From: Deltaproteobacteria bacterium
GTDB taxonomy: Bacteria > Desulfobacterota > Desulfuromonadia > Desulfuromonadales > BM103
NCBI GenBank assembly: GCA_024279915.1
Contig: JAJRRB010000078.1
Location: forward strand, 186,001 to 250,000
DNA length: 64,000 bases
Reading direction: 5' to 3'
The first letter of the stretch is position 1. Each line of letters opens with the position of its first letter. A program made the translations under genes and the position numbers. Positions 46,528-54,355 of this stretch are shown piece by piece. The notes beneath the pieces are model-generated. The model saw only the letters and a program-made list of their open reading frames with translations. It had not been told where the DNA came from and ran no database searches.

Positions 46528-46569
46528 TAGAGCAAGACGCAAGGGAAAACTTTAATATATAGTCTGTTT

Positions 46570-46962
46570 ATGGAGGGGATGATGAATGAGAATGAGATCA
46601 GTAAAGCTATTGTTGTATCCGCGATTGAGGTGCATCGCGAATTAGGTGGTCCGGGTTTGCTCGAAAACATTTATGAAGAAGCTCTTTGTAGAGAGCTGAC
46701 AACACGTGGGCTTAAGGTGCAACGTCAATTCCCGGTGAATGTCGAATATAAAGGTCAAGAACTGGGGAAAAGACTGGTTCTTGACCTGCTTGTAGAAAAT
46801 AAAGTCATTGTAGAGGTAAAATCTGTAGAGAAACATAATCCTCTTTACGAAGCACAACTTCTAACCTATTTACGGACATCTCATAAGAAGTTGGGACTTT
46901 TAGTCAATTTTGGCGAACGGTATGTCACCCAAGGGGTCAGGCGGATTGTTAATGGTTTATAA
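46570..46962 (+). CDS. GxxExxY family protein
   Basis: A 130-residue protein of the GxxExxY (PDDEXK-like nuclease fold) family. The motif GGPGLLENIYEEAL near residue 28 gives the name. LVLDLLVENKVIVEVKSVEK near residue 69 resembles the D and E-x-K of such nucleases. A start at the second Met cluster (MMNENE) is possible. It sits between perfect 23-bp inverted repeats and interrupts the meaB-mce unit, so it is probably an inserted passenger. The function is unknown; nuclease activity is only inferred from the fold. Confidence 0.85.
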   Translation: MEGMMNENEISKAIVVSAIEVHRELGGPGLLENIYEEALCRELTTRGLKVQRQFPVNVEYKGQELGKRLVLDLLVENKVIVEVKSVEKHNPLYEAQLLTYLRTSHKKLGLLVNFGERYVTQGVRRIVNGL

Positions 46963-46989
46963 ATTGAAATCCATTGCGTCTTGTTTTCC

Positions 46990-47012
46990 CCCTTTGCGTC
47001 TTTGCGTTACGC
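46990..47012. repeat. Right 23-bp inverted repeat of the GxxExxY islet
   Basis: The exact inverse of 46505-46527. The next methylmalonyl gene begins 65 bp further on. Confidence 0.85.
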
Positions 47013-47077
47013 CTTAGCCCTTTCTTGGTTTGCTTATAACCACTAACGAGATGATCCCTTCAAAAAGGTTAATAATC

Positions 47078-47485
47078 ATGTTAAAAAAAATCAGTCACAT
47101 CGGTATCGCCGTTACCAGCATTGATGAAGCTACACCCTTTTATCGGGATGTTCTCGGTATGGAGTTCGAAGGAACCGAAGTCGTTGCTGAACAGAAGGTC
47201 AAAGTGGCATTCTTTGCTGTTGGTGAAAGCCGGATCGAACTGTTGGAGCCAACGGCACCTGATTCGCCGGTTGCCAGGTTTCTGGAAAAAAATGGCCCTG
47301 GAGTCCATCATGTAGCCTATGAAGTTGCCGATATTGAACAGCGTCTGGTGCAACTCAAGGCAGAGGGTGTGCGTCTCATCGATGAGAGTCCACGCATTGG
47401 AGCCCACAAAACGCAGATCGCTTTTATGCATCCCAAGGCTAGTGGCGGGGTGCTGACTTAGCTTTGTCAGCCAGGAAAGCAGTAA
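47078..47485 (+). CDS. mce: Methylmalonyl-CoA epimerase, amber codon near the end
   Basis: A glyoxalase-fold enzyme that interconverts the (R) and (S) forms of methylmalonyl-CoA. KKISHIGIAVTSIDEATPFY at the start includes a metal-ligand His, and GPGVHHVAYEVADIEQRL near residue 80 another. The family ends in GGVL-x-EL-x, where Glu is a metal ligand. Here the frame reads SGGVLT, TAG (47459-47461, codon 128), LCQPGKQ, stop at 47485. One base (GAG to TAG) explains it. Without read-through the product ends just before the ligand. The ATG at 47078 matches the family N-terminus; an upstream frame is not needed. Confidence 0.87.
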
Positions 47486-47678
47486 TAAAGTGACTCTCTA
47501 CAGTAAAGGCCTCGCGATAGTTGAAGTAAATGGTGGGCAAGTATGTAACGATGTTTTTCTGGACGTCGGTTAAGATGTCCCTAATAAACAATAATAAAGT
47601 ACGGGAAAAAGCATCGTGGCTTCTTTTCTCCTTGCAAAACAGAAACAGCGTTTCTATACTACTGACCGTTGTTCAATT

Positions 47679-47744
47679 AAAAGCCACGTGAAGGGGGCTT
47701 AGCGCCCTAACTCTCGACTGGTGCTTTTACTGCCTAAAGTAAAA
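47679..47744 (+). other. Structured leader upstream of the thioredoxin-like gene
   Basis: AAAAGCCAC (47679-47687) can pair with GTGCTTTT (47721-47728) around an inner hairpin (47692-47708). A competing hairpin TTTTACT (47725-47731) with AGTAAAA (47738-47744) uses the same T residues. The layout resembles a switch, but it fits no riboswitch class I know. The rest of the 47486-47770 spacer shows no gene. Confidence 0.3.
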
Positions 47745-47770
47745 ATTGTTTTAGCTATAGTGGGAATAAT

Positions 47771-48286
47771 ATGAAGTTTCACAAACGCACGTTCATTATC
47801 TTACTTCTCATGGTTTCCTGTCTGGCCCCTGCTGCGGCAGTCGCTATTGAAGTGGGTACGCAGGCTCCTGGCTTCAAATTGAAGTCACTGCAGGGTGAGG
47901 ATGTTAGCTTGGCAGATTTCAAGGGCCGCCTGGTACTGCTTAAGTTGGCAACGACCTGGTGCCCGACCTGCAAGCAATTGAGCGCAGAAATCGAAAAGGT
48001 TGGAGCATTTCTTAAAGAAAACGATGTGGTGGTTCTTGATGTTTTCGTCCAGGATTCACCGGAGATGATCAAGAAATATCTGGGCGATACAGAGCCCCCC
48101 ATGAGCTTCTATGCGTTGCTCGACGACGGCCAGGTTTACGAAGCTTATAATGTTTACCTGATCCCACGTCTGTTGCTTATCGATGCGGAACAGATTGTCC
48201 GTTTTGAAAGTTCTGGTCGTAGTATGTTGGCTGCTGATATTGTCGCTTTGGTTGAAGAGTATGGCCCCAAAGCAGGTCCTTCTTAA
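47771..48286 (+). CDS. Exported thioredoxin-like protein (TlpA/peroxiredoxin type)
   Basis: A 171-residue protein with an N-terminal signal peptide (about 1-26, ending AVAIE) and a thioredoxin fold. The redox motif is WCPTC near residue 63, within LLKLATTWCPTCKQLSAEIE; the cis-Pro region is VYLIPRLLLIDAEQIVRFES. It likely acts in the periplasm as a thiol oxidoreductase, for example in cytochrome maturation, but no partner genes are near. It stands alone behind a structured leader. Confidence 0.85.
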   Translation: MKFHKRTFIILLLMVSCLAPAAAVAIEVGTQAPGFKLKSLQGEDVSLADFKGRLVLLKLATTWCPTCKQLSAEIEKVGAFLKENDVVVLDVFVQDSPEMIKKYLGDTEPPMSFYALLDDGQVYEAYNVYLIPRLLLIDAEQIVRFESSGRSMLAADIVALVEEYGPKAGPS

Positions 48287-48502
48287 CAGGCTTGAAAAGT
48301 GAACGTTTGTTTGGTTCGACTCCAGAAAGCGTGGGGAAAATGCGACAGTGTGGTAGGATGGCAACACTTTGAGAACAGGCAAAGGATAGGAAAAAATAAC
48401 ATTATTTTACTGAGGATGTAAAAAGTCCTTGGAAAACAAAGCTTCTTTAGTTATCTTGTGGCAGGACTGATAGATTGGCACCATTGTTGAAGTGTAGACA
48501 TA

Positions 48503-48559
48503 GCTGGGATTGTCGTTTAATTCCAGCTTAAGTACGATTAAGGCTCTTCAAGGAAGAGC
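48503..48559 (+). other. Two hairpins in the 313-bp gap before the small lipoprotein gene
   Basis: GCTGGGATT pairs with AATTCCAGC (48503-48527) and GCTCTT with AAGAGC (48543-48559). Neither has a T-tract. They lie in the leader before a gene with a very strong ribosome site. Nothing else is seen between 48287 and 48599. Confidence 0.35.
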
Positions 48560-48599
48560 TTGGTGCAATCAAACAAACTCTACGAAAGGAGGTCAATGA

Positions 48600-48737
48600 A
48601 TGAAGAAGGTTTTTACCGGTGTCTTGACAGTCATGATGGTCTTCTCTCTGGTGGCATGTGCTGGCACGAGTGGGGATCAGAAAGTTCGTGTCAAGTGCCC
48701 GGCATGTGGTTATGAGTTTGATGCACCGACTGAGTAA
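48600..48737 (+). CDS. Tiny lipoprotein with a CxxC motif
   Basis: A 45-residue protein. The N-terminus has a lipoprotein signal with lipobox LVAC (Cys20), and the mature part is only about 26 residues: AGTSGDQKV then KCPACGYEFDAP. The CPAC with following GYEF looks like half of a zinc ribbon. An ideal AAAGGAGG lies seven bases before the ATG. It directly precedes the porin gene. The family is unknown to me; a role in envelope metal binding or redox is speculation. Confidence 0.75.
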   Translation: MKKVFTGVLTVMMVFSLVACAGTSGDQKVRVKCPACGYEFDAPTE

Positions 48738-48821
48738 ATAATTGTGGTTTATAACGGCTTCGCTCGCTGTGGTAGCGGGTGCAGGTTGGTAAACTAAGTG
48801 TACATATCAGGAGGCAAAAAG

Positions 48822-50153
48822 ATGAAATTGTTAAAAGTTGCAGTAGCAGCGTTAGTGATGGTAGCTATGGCCGTTCCGGTCATCGCAGAAGATCGCCTGA
48901 GCCTGGGTGGTGAAATGCGTGTTCGTAGTTGGCACACAGACTTTGATCATCAGGACAACACCCAGACCTGGGCTGACCAGCGTCTGCGTCTCGGTGGTAA
49001 AATTGCAGTAGCAGAAGGCGTCAGCATCACCTTCCGTACTGACATCACTGAGTCCAACTGGGGAAATACGGGCGGTGACGGTCAAGCTAATGGCTTTGGT
49101 TCCGGGCGTTCGGGTGCATACCAGCAGTGGGACCGCGCTCACCTCGATCTGACCAAAGGCAACTTCCACATTCGTGCCGGTCAGCAGTACAAAGCATACG
49201 GCAAGACCTATGCTCTTGACTCTCAGGACAACGGCGTCTCCGTAGATTACAAATTTGGTGACGTTCCAGTTAATGTTTTCTTTCTTGTCAATGACGACAA
49301 TGCTTCTGATGCTACCCCAGCGACTATTGTTGACACAGATCCTACTTCAATTACTTACCTTGAGAACATTGTCAATCCAGATGCCGCAGATGCTAAATCA
49401 GCAAACAGCCAGTCTGATGCTTTCCTGGTTGGTGCAAAAGTCAGCCCTAAATTTGGCAACATTGCTACTAACTTCTTCGTTGGTAACCAGACTGATGGCT
49501 CTGAAGAAAGCGTTACCCTGATCGGTGCTGACGTGACCATTCCTCTCGATGCACTCACGATCGTTGCTGAACTTGACGTCTTCACTGGTGATTCTACCAA
49601 AAAGGGTGTTGACGCCATGGGTACCCAGTTCCTGCTCGACGGTAAGTTTGCAGTGTCTGATGCTATGTCACTCGGCGGCCAGTTCTTCTACGCCGCTGGC
49701 GACGATGAGGACGTGCAGTACACCGGCATCGGTAACCGCTTCGGTGGTTGGGATCCAGTCTATGATGTTGGTACCAGCCTGAGCAACGAGCAGATTACCT
49801 TTGGCCGCGTGTTTAACGTAGCTGAAATTGCTAGAAAAGAAATTGGTAGTTTGACTCTCACGTCTGCCGGTGTGGTTGGCGGCCGTCTCTACACGAGCTA
49901 CAAGGCTAACGATGCAATGACCTTCGGTGCTTCGGCTGGTTACTTCGTGTCTGAAGAAGACAAAATTGCTGACGTTGAAGTTATGGCTCTTGCTGCTGGC
50001 CTGGTTTACAAGGTTATGGAAAACACCTCTCTTCAGCTTCAGCTCCAGTACACCGATGGTACCCTTAATGAGACAAACACTGTTCTCGTTGGCCAAGGTG
50101 ATGAAGACTTTGACGCCTTCCGTATGGGTTCTGGTCTGTTCGTCAAGTTCTAA
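48822..50153 (+). CDS. Outer membrane porin
   Basis: A 443-residue beta-barrel protein. Signal peptide MKLLKVAVAALVMVAMAVPV, cleaved after VIA, then alternating hydrophobic strands rich in Gly, Tyr and Asp, ending in GLFVKF with the C-terminal Phe needed for outer membrane assembly. DRLSLGGEMRVRSW is the first strand. The ATG at 48822 has AGGAGG upstream. It is probably a general porin of the type abundant in Desulfuromonadales; selectivity is unknown. A strong terminator follows. Confidence 0.85.
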   Translation: MKLLKVAVAALVMVAMAVPVIAEDRLSLGGEMRVRSWHTDFDHQDNTQTWADQRLRLGGKIAVAEGVSITFRTDITESNWGNTGGDGQANGFGSGRSGAYQQWDRAHLDLTKGNFHIRAGQQYKAYGKTYALDSQDNGVSVDYKFGDVPVNVFFLVNDDNASDATPATIVDTDPTSITYLENIVNPDAADAKSANSQSDAFLVGAKVSPKFGNIATNFFVGNQTDGSEESVTLIGADVTIPLDALTIVAELDVFTGDSTKKGVDAMGTQFLLDGKFAVSDAMSLGGQFFYAAGDDEDVQYTGIGNRFGGWDPVYDVGTSLSNEQITFGRVFNVAEIARKEIGSLTLTSAGVVGGRLYTSYKANDAMTFGASAGYFVSEEDKIADVEVMALAAGLVYKVMENTSLQLQLQYTDGTLNETNTVLVGQGDEDFDAFRMGSGLFVKF

Positions 50154-50182
50154 GATTCTTTCTAAGAGCTAAAGCACAATCT

Positions 50183-50222
50183 GGGAAGCCCGCTGCATTG
50201 CGCAGCGGGCTTCCCTTTTTTT
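50183..50222 (+). terminator. Terminator after the porin gene
   Basis: A perfect 14-bp stem (GGGAAGCCCGCTGC with GCAGCGGGCTTCCC), loop ATTGC, then seven T. This is the strongest terminator in the window. Confidence 0.95.
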
Positions 50223-50313
50223 ACATGTTAAAACTTCCCATCTCGTGGAATAAACGGTAATATGCGTTCTTATTTTCAATGCTAAAAATTCAGACTAGTG
50301 AACAGGAAAGCCC

Positions 50314-52032
50314 ATGAATCTCGCTGTAAAATTGATCCTGATTTTTTCTTTCTGCTTGCCAACCATCGCCTTAGCCGAACTTCCTGAACAGGTTCGAGAT
50401 GATTTTGCCGTAGTCGATGGCTACGTGGTAATGCCGATCAACGACAAGTATATTGTTGACCTTAATGCCAGTGACAAGCTGCGTGTCGGCGATATCCTGA
50501 CTCTGGTAAGGCACGGCGCGAAGATACTGCACCCTGTGACCAAGGAAGTGGTCGGATCAGTTGAGGAGGCGGTTGGCTTTCTGCAGGTGACCCGCATCTT
50601 GTCCGGCTATTCTTATGCAGAAGCCTTGAACACTGAATTGAAGATCGCAAATGGTGCTCTGGTTAAACGCTTCGAGCAGGTGCCGGCCTTTTTCGCCGAG
50701 ACTACAGCCGAAGGTGACAAGGTGATGCGCCAGGTCAAAGCCTTTCTGCCGCAGTTAGAGTGGCTTGAGGACAGCAATAAGGATCGCGCTTTGCTGATCT
50801 TTACCCTGAAGGAGGGGTTTGTTGTTGTCACGAATAGCCAGGGTGTTCCTCTGCATAAATATAAGGTGACGGACGAACAGGAATTAGCCGATACAAAGGC
50901 AAATCCACAGCCTGCACTTTCGTCCGGGTACAAGCCCAAACCGAAGCCCCTGCAGCAGTTAGCCAATAGTGTGATGGGAGTTTTTACCGAAACTCCTGAT
51001 GAGCGATTTGCGGAAATAGATGCAGCTATCATTCGTCAGAAACAGACTGAACTACAAGGTATCTGGATGGGACCAAACCTGAGTGGCAGTGCCTCTGCTA
51101 TGATTGTTGCGGACCTGGATGGAGACGGTCTGCAAGAGACCGCCGTAGTCCTGGATAACAAGATTGTTATTGCACGGATAACTGACGGTAAATTTAACCA
51201 GTTAGCAGAAGTCGAGATTCCTGTACGTCTGCAGGGGATTAGCTTTGATGCTCTTGATATTAATAAAGATGGTCGTGCTGAGCTCTACCTGACAGCGATG
51301 AATAAGAGTGCACTCGCGTCCTTTGTCGTGGAGCTCAAGGGTGACAGTTACGAGCGAGTCATCGAGAATGTTAACTGGTTCCTGCGCGTCGTGAACCTGC
51401 CTGATCATCAAGAGCGCGTTCTGATTGGGCAAGAGAAGGGTAGTGCCAGAGTGCCTTACTCAGGCCAGCCATTCCTGATCAGTCGTGATGGCAATCGTCT
51501 GGTCAAGGGAGCCGCATTTGAGCTGCCCAAACCTATGAATCTGTTCAGTTTCGTACCCTTTAAGAATGATCGGAACGAGATCAACTACGCGCATTTAACT
51601 GCAGGCGATTATCTCAAAGTGTTCAGTGAACAGGGTGTGGATTTGTGGGAATCTGCAGATTATTTCGGCGGCTCTGAAACATGGTTTTACCCACGTCCTG
51701 AGGAAACAGATGAAATCCTTGCGCCTGCACGTATGCGTCCCAGACTGATCAGGACTTTTGGTAATGAAATTTTAGCAGTTCAGAATGATGGACAACGATT
51801 GACCCAAAATTACCGTAAATTCAAGAAGAGCAGGATAGTCTCACTTGCCTGGAATGGCTTTGCGCTTGCTGAGCAGTGGCGGACATCCAGTCAAAGAGGT
51901 TATCTGGCTGATTTCGCTCTGGCTGATGCCGATAATGATGGCACTGATGAATTAGTCCTGGCGGTTAAATTTAAGCACAAAGGGTTGGTGGATCCCGCAA
52001 GGTCGGCTGTTGTCATCTACGAGTTGGAATAA
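50314..52032 (+). CDS. Exported FG-GAP/VCBS repeat protein
   Basis: A 572-residue protein with signal peptide (about 1-21, ending ALA). Residues 25-200 form a domain without clear family. The rest has beta-propeller-type repeats with Ca-binding loops: DLDGDGLQE near residue 268, DINKDGRAE near residue 314, DADNDGTDE near residue 540. Such repeats occur in surface or periplasmic binding proteins. No enzyme motif is seen. It has its own short leader after the porin terminator and stands alone. Confidence 0.75.
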   Translation: MNLAVKLILIFSFCLPTIALAELPEQVRDDFAVVDGYVVMPINDKYIVDLNASDKLRVGDILTLVRHGAKILHPVTKEVVGSVEEAVGFLQVTRILSGYSYAEALNTELKIANGALVKRFEQVPAFFAETTAEGDKVMRQVKAFLPQLEWLEDSNKDRALLIFTLKEGFVVVTNSQGVPLHKYKVTDEQELADTKANPQPALSSGYKPKPKPLQQLANSVMGVFTETPDERFAEIDAAIIRQKQTELQGIWMGPNLSGSASAMIVADLDGDGLQETAVVLDNKIVIARITDGKFNQLAEVEIPVRLQGISFDALDINKDGRAELYLTAMNKSALASFVVELKGDSYERVIENVNWFLRVVNLPDHQERVLIGQEKGSARVPYSGQPFLISRDGNRLVKGAAFELPKPMNLFSFVPFKNDRNEINYAHLTAGDYLKVFSEQGVDLWESADYFGGSETWFYPRPEETDEILAPARMRPRLIRTFGNEILAVQNDGQRLTQNYRKFKKSRIVSLAWNGFALAEQWRTSSQRGYLADFALADADNDGTDELVLAVKFKHKGLVDPARSAVVIYELE

Positions 52033-52076
52033 TTTGCAGTTTTCAGGTTAATGCTCAGTTTACAAACAAAACCTCT

Positions 52077-52172
52077 GGACACGGATAAGAATCTGATTTA
52101 CACGGATCGAACAAAGTCTAACGCCTTGATACCTTTCCACTAAATCCGTGTTCATCCGTGCAATCCATGTCC
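52077..52172. repeat. Intergenic inverted repeat (ACACGGAT family)
   Basis: GGACACGGAT at the left answers ATCCATGTCC at the right with one mismatch; inside are further ACACGGAT and ATCCGTG words. This is a common type of non-coding proteobacterial repeat. Confidence 0.65.
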
Positions 52173-52218
52173 TGTTTATCTTTAAAAAGCGGTAACTATT
52201 CTGTTTACGACTAAAGCT

Positions 52219-52293
52219 TGTCATTCCCGAGGGTGTAATCGGGAATCCAGACTTTAAGCATGGATCCCCGATAGAACCATTCGAGGATGACAG
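52219..52293. repeat. Intergenic inverted repeat (TCATTCCCG family)
   Basis: TGTCATTCCCGA at the left and TCGAGGATGACA at the right are near-inverse, with GGGAATCCAG and TGGATCCCCGAT between. It is a well-known kind of dispersed repeat. Confidence 0.65.
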
Positions 52294-52358
52294 GAATTAT
52301 TGTTAACAGTTCAAAGATTCTGGATAGTTACTCAAAAACAATCTTTTGAACTCCCATT

Positions 52359-52386
52359 CTTTGCGTCTTCGCTTCTTTGCGTTAAA
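52359..52386. repeat. Short repeat of the CTTTGCGTC family
   Basis: CTTTGCGTCTTCGCTTCTTT and the following GCGTTAAA match the right end of the repeats near 45480 and 47012. Together with the two repeats above it fills the 390-bp gap before pepF, which has no gene. Confidence 0.6.
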
Positions 52387-52423
52387 ATGCCCTTCATTCA
52401 TGATTTAAACGTAAGGAGCTTCC

Positions 52424-54235
52424 ATGATGTCCCCCTCTGTAGATAAAATTAACTGGGATCTGACCCCCCTCTACGTTGACAGTAGTGACCAAAGTCTGCA
52501 AGCTGACCTGGCTGCAGCACGAGGTGCCGCAGAGCAGTTTCGAGCCTCTTACTACGGCCACATCAACAGCACGGAAATAAATCCCAAAAGATTCAGTAAA
52601 GCTCTACACGAGTATGAAGTTCTGCAGCTTAAAATCCTCAGACCTTATCTCTATGCACAACTGCTTTTCTACGCAAATAGCAGCGAGCCAGAGCATCCTC
52701 GACTGCTGGCTCAGGTACGTGAAGCCTGGCAGAAGATTCACGAAGAGACCCTTTTCTTTGAGCTGGAGATCCTTGCTCTGGACGATAATGATTATACTCC
52801 TCTGGTCATGGATGCTGCTGTCTCTCCCTATAGCCACTATTTGACAACTGTAAGAGCCCACGCTCCTTACACCCTTGGCGAATCTGTGGAGCAGGCGCTC
52901 AAGCGCAAAGATCTATCTGGTAAAGATGCTGTTGTTCAGTTGTTTGATGAATTAACGACTGGCCTGACTTTTCGTTTCCACTTTCCCGGTGAGGAAGAAG
53001 AGCGTGAGGCTACAGGTGAAGAATTGTTGTCGCTGATTTATCATCAGGACCGCGACGTTCGCGAATCCGCTTTTGCGACTTTTTTGGACAAACATGCCGA
53101 GCAGTCACTGGTACTGACCAGCTGTTTCAACAATATACTGCTCGATCATGGCAAAGAAGCAGAGCTGAGAAACTACCCGGACCTGATGACGCCAACCCAT
53201 CTGAGCAGTGAGACTGCTCCGGAAATGGTGGAGAAAATGCTCGCCGTCACCGAAGCTCACTATCCTCTCGCGCAGGAGTACTTTGAGCTTAAACGACAAC
53301 TACTCGGTTACAAAAAGCTGAAGAACACAGATCTTTATGCGCCGGTGGCCAAGGAAACCCGTAAGTACAGCTTTACTGAAGCTCTTGAACTGGTTGTGAA
53401 TGCCTTTCGGACTTTTGATCCAGGCATGGCTGAGATTGTGGAACGCCTGGTTGAAACTGGACGTCTGGATGCCGCGCCGCGTGTCGGCAAGTCTGGAGGT
53501 GCCTTCTGCATGGGGCTCTATCCCGGAGCTGATCCTTATGTTTTGCTCAATTTCACCGGCACTTTGCGCGATGTCTCCACCCTGGCTCATGAACTTGGTC
53601 ATGCGGTGCATTACGTGCTTTCTGGTGAGCAGAACTTTTTCCACTACCATGCGCCTTTACCTCTGGCAGAGACAGCCAGTGTTTTTGGCGAAATGCTTTT
53701 GACCCGCACCCTGCTGGACCAGGAACCTGATCGACAGACCAGAATCGCCCTGCTTTGTGCCAAGATTGAGGATATTATTGCCACGACATTCCGCCAGACT
53801 GTACTGACCCGTTTCGAGCAGGCGGCTCATGCCCGACGTGGCGAGGGACTCCTTGCAGCTGATGACCTATGCGAGTTATGGCTGGCAGAAAATGCCCGTT
53901 TGTTAGGTGATCACGTTGAAATGATTCCGGCTTATCGATGGGGCTGGAGTTATATCAGCCACTTTATTCATGCCCGATTTTATTGCTACTCCTATGTGTT
54001 CGGTGAGCTGCTGGTGCTGTCTCTTTATCAAAAGTACCGATCTGAAGGGTCCTCTTTTGTCCCTGCCTATCGGGAATTGTTACGGGCCGGTGGTTCAGTG
54101 AGACCGGATACCCTGGTTAAACCGATGGGAATTGATTTGGCCTCTGCTGATTTCTGGGCGCAGGGTTATGGGTTGGTCCGGGAGTTGATTGAGGAGCTCA
54201 GGTTGTTGATTGTGGAGGAACGCCGCGGCGTGTAG
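52424..54235 (+). CDS. pepF: Oligoendopeptidase F family (M3) metallopeptidase
   Basis: A 603-residue cytosolic zinc peptidase. The zinc motif is in VSTLAHELGHAVHYVLSG near residue 388 (HELGH), and the third ligand Glu is expected in ETASVFGEMLLTR. WDLTPLY at the start and YRWGWSYISHFIHARFYCYS near the end are M3B-typical. It would cut short peptides. AAGGAGC precedes the ATG; a start one codon later is equally possible. Confidence 0.92.
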   Translation: MMSPSVDKINWDLTPLYVDSSDQSLQADLAAARGAAEQFRASYYGHINSTEINPKRFSKALHEYEVLQLKILRPYLYAQLLFYANSSEPEHPRLLAQVREAWQKIHEETLFFELEILALDDNDYTPLVMDAAVSPYSHYLTTVRAHAPYTLGESVEQALKRKDLSGKDAVVQLFDELTTGLTFRFHFPGEEEEREATGEELLSLIYHQDRDVRESAFATFLDKHAEQSLVLTSCFNNILLDHGKEAELRNYPDLMTPTHLSSETAPEMVEKMLAVTEAHYPLAQEYFELKRQLLGYKKLKNTDLYAPVAKETRKYSFTEALELVVNAFRTFDPGMAEIVERLVETGRLDAAPRVGKSGGAFCMGLYPGADPYVLLNFTGTLRDVSTLAHELGHAVHYVLSGEQNFFHYHAPLPLAETASVFGEMLLTRTLLDQEPDRQTRIALLCAKIEDIIATTFRQTVLTRFEQAAHARRGEGLLAADDLCELWLAENARLLGDHVEMIPAYRWGWSYISHFIHARFYCYSYVFGELLVLSLYQKYRSEGSSFVPAYRELLRAGGSVRPDTLVKPMGIDLASADFWAQGYGLVRELIEELRLLIVEERRGV

Positions 54236-54288
54236 TTCGTAACGTGTAGCAGGGAAAGGCTGAATTGTTGGGAGACGTAACGAATTAA

Positions 54289-54347
54289 GGGGACAGAATT
54301 ATGGGGACAGAATTATGGGGACACGTAACGAGTACATGTCCCCATAA
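54289..54347. repeat. Tandem GGGGACAGAATTAT and hairpin between pepF and tkt
   Basis: GGGGACAGAATTAT occurs twice in tandem with a third partial copy; the last part forms an 11-bp stem (TTATGGGGACA with TGTCCCCATAA). GGGGACAG words of this kind accompany REP elements. It lies between convergent genes and may also end transcription. Confidence 0.65.
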
Positions 54348-54355
54348 TCCTTAGA

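Noticed and set aside
47679-47744. Cobalamin or c-di-GMP riboswitch
   Set aside because: AGCCAC is present but the rest of the B12 box and the GEMM core (GCAAAG, CTAA) are not.
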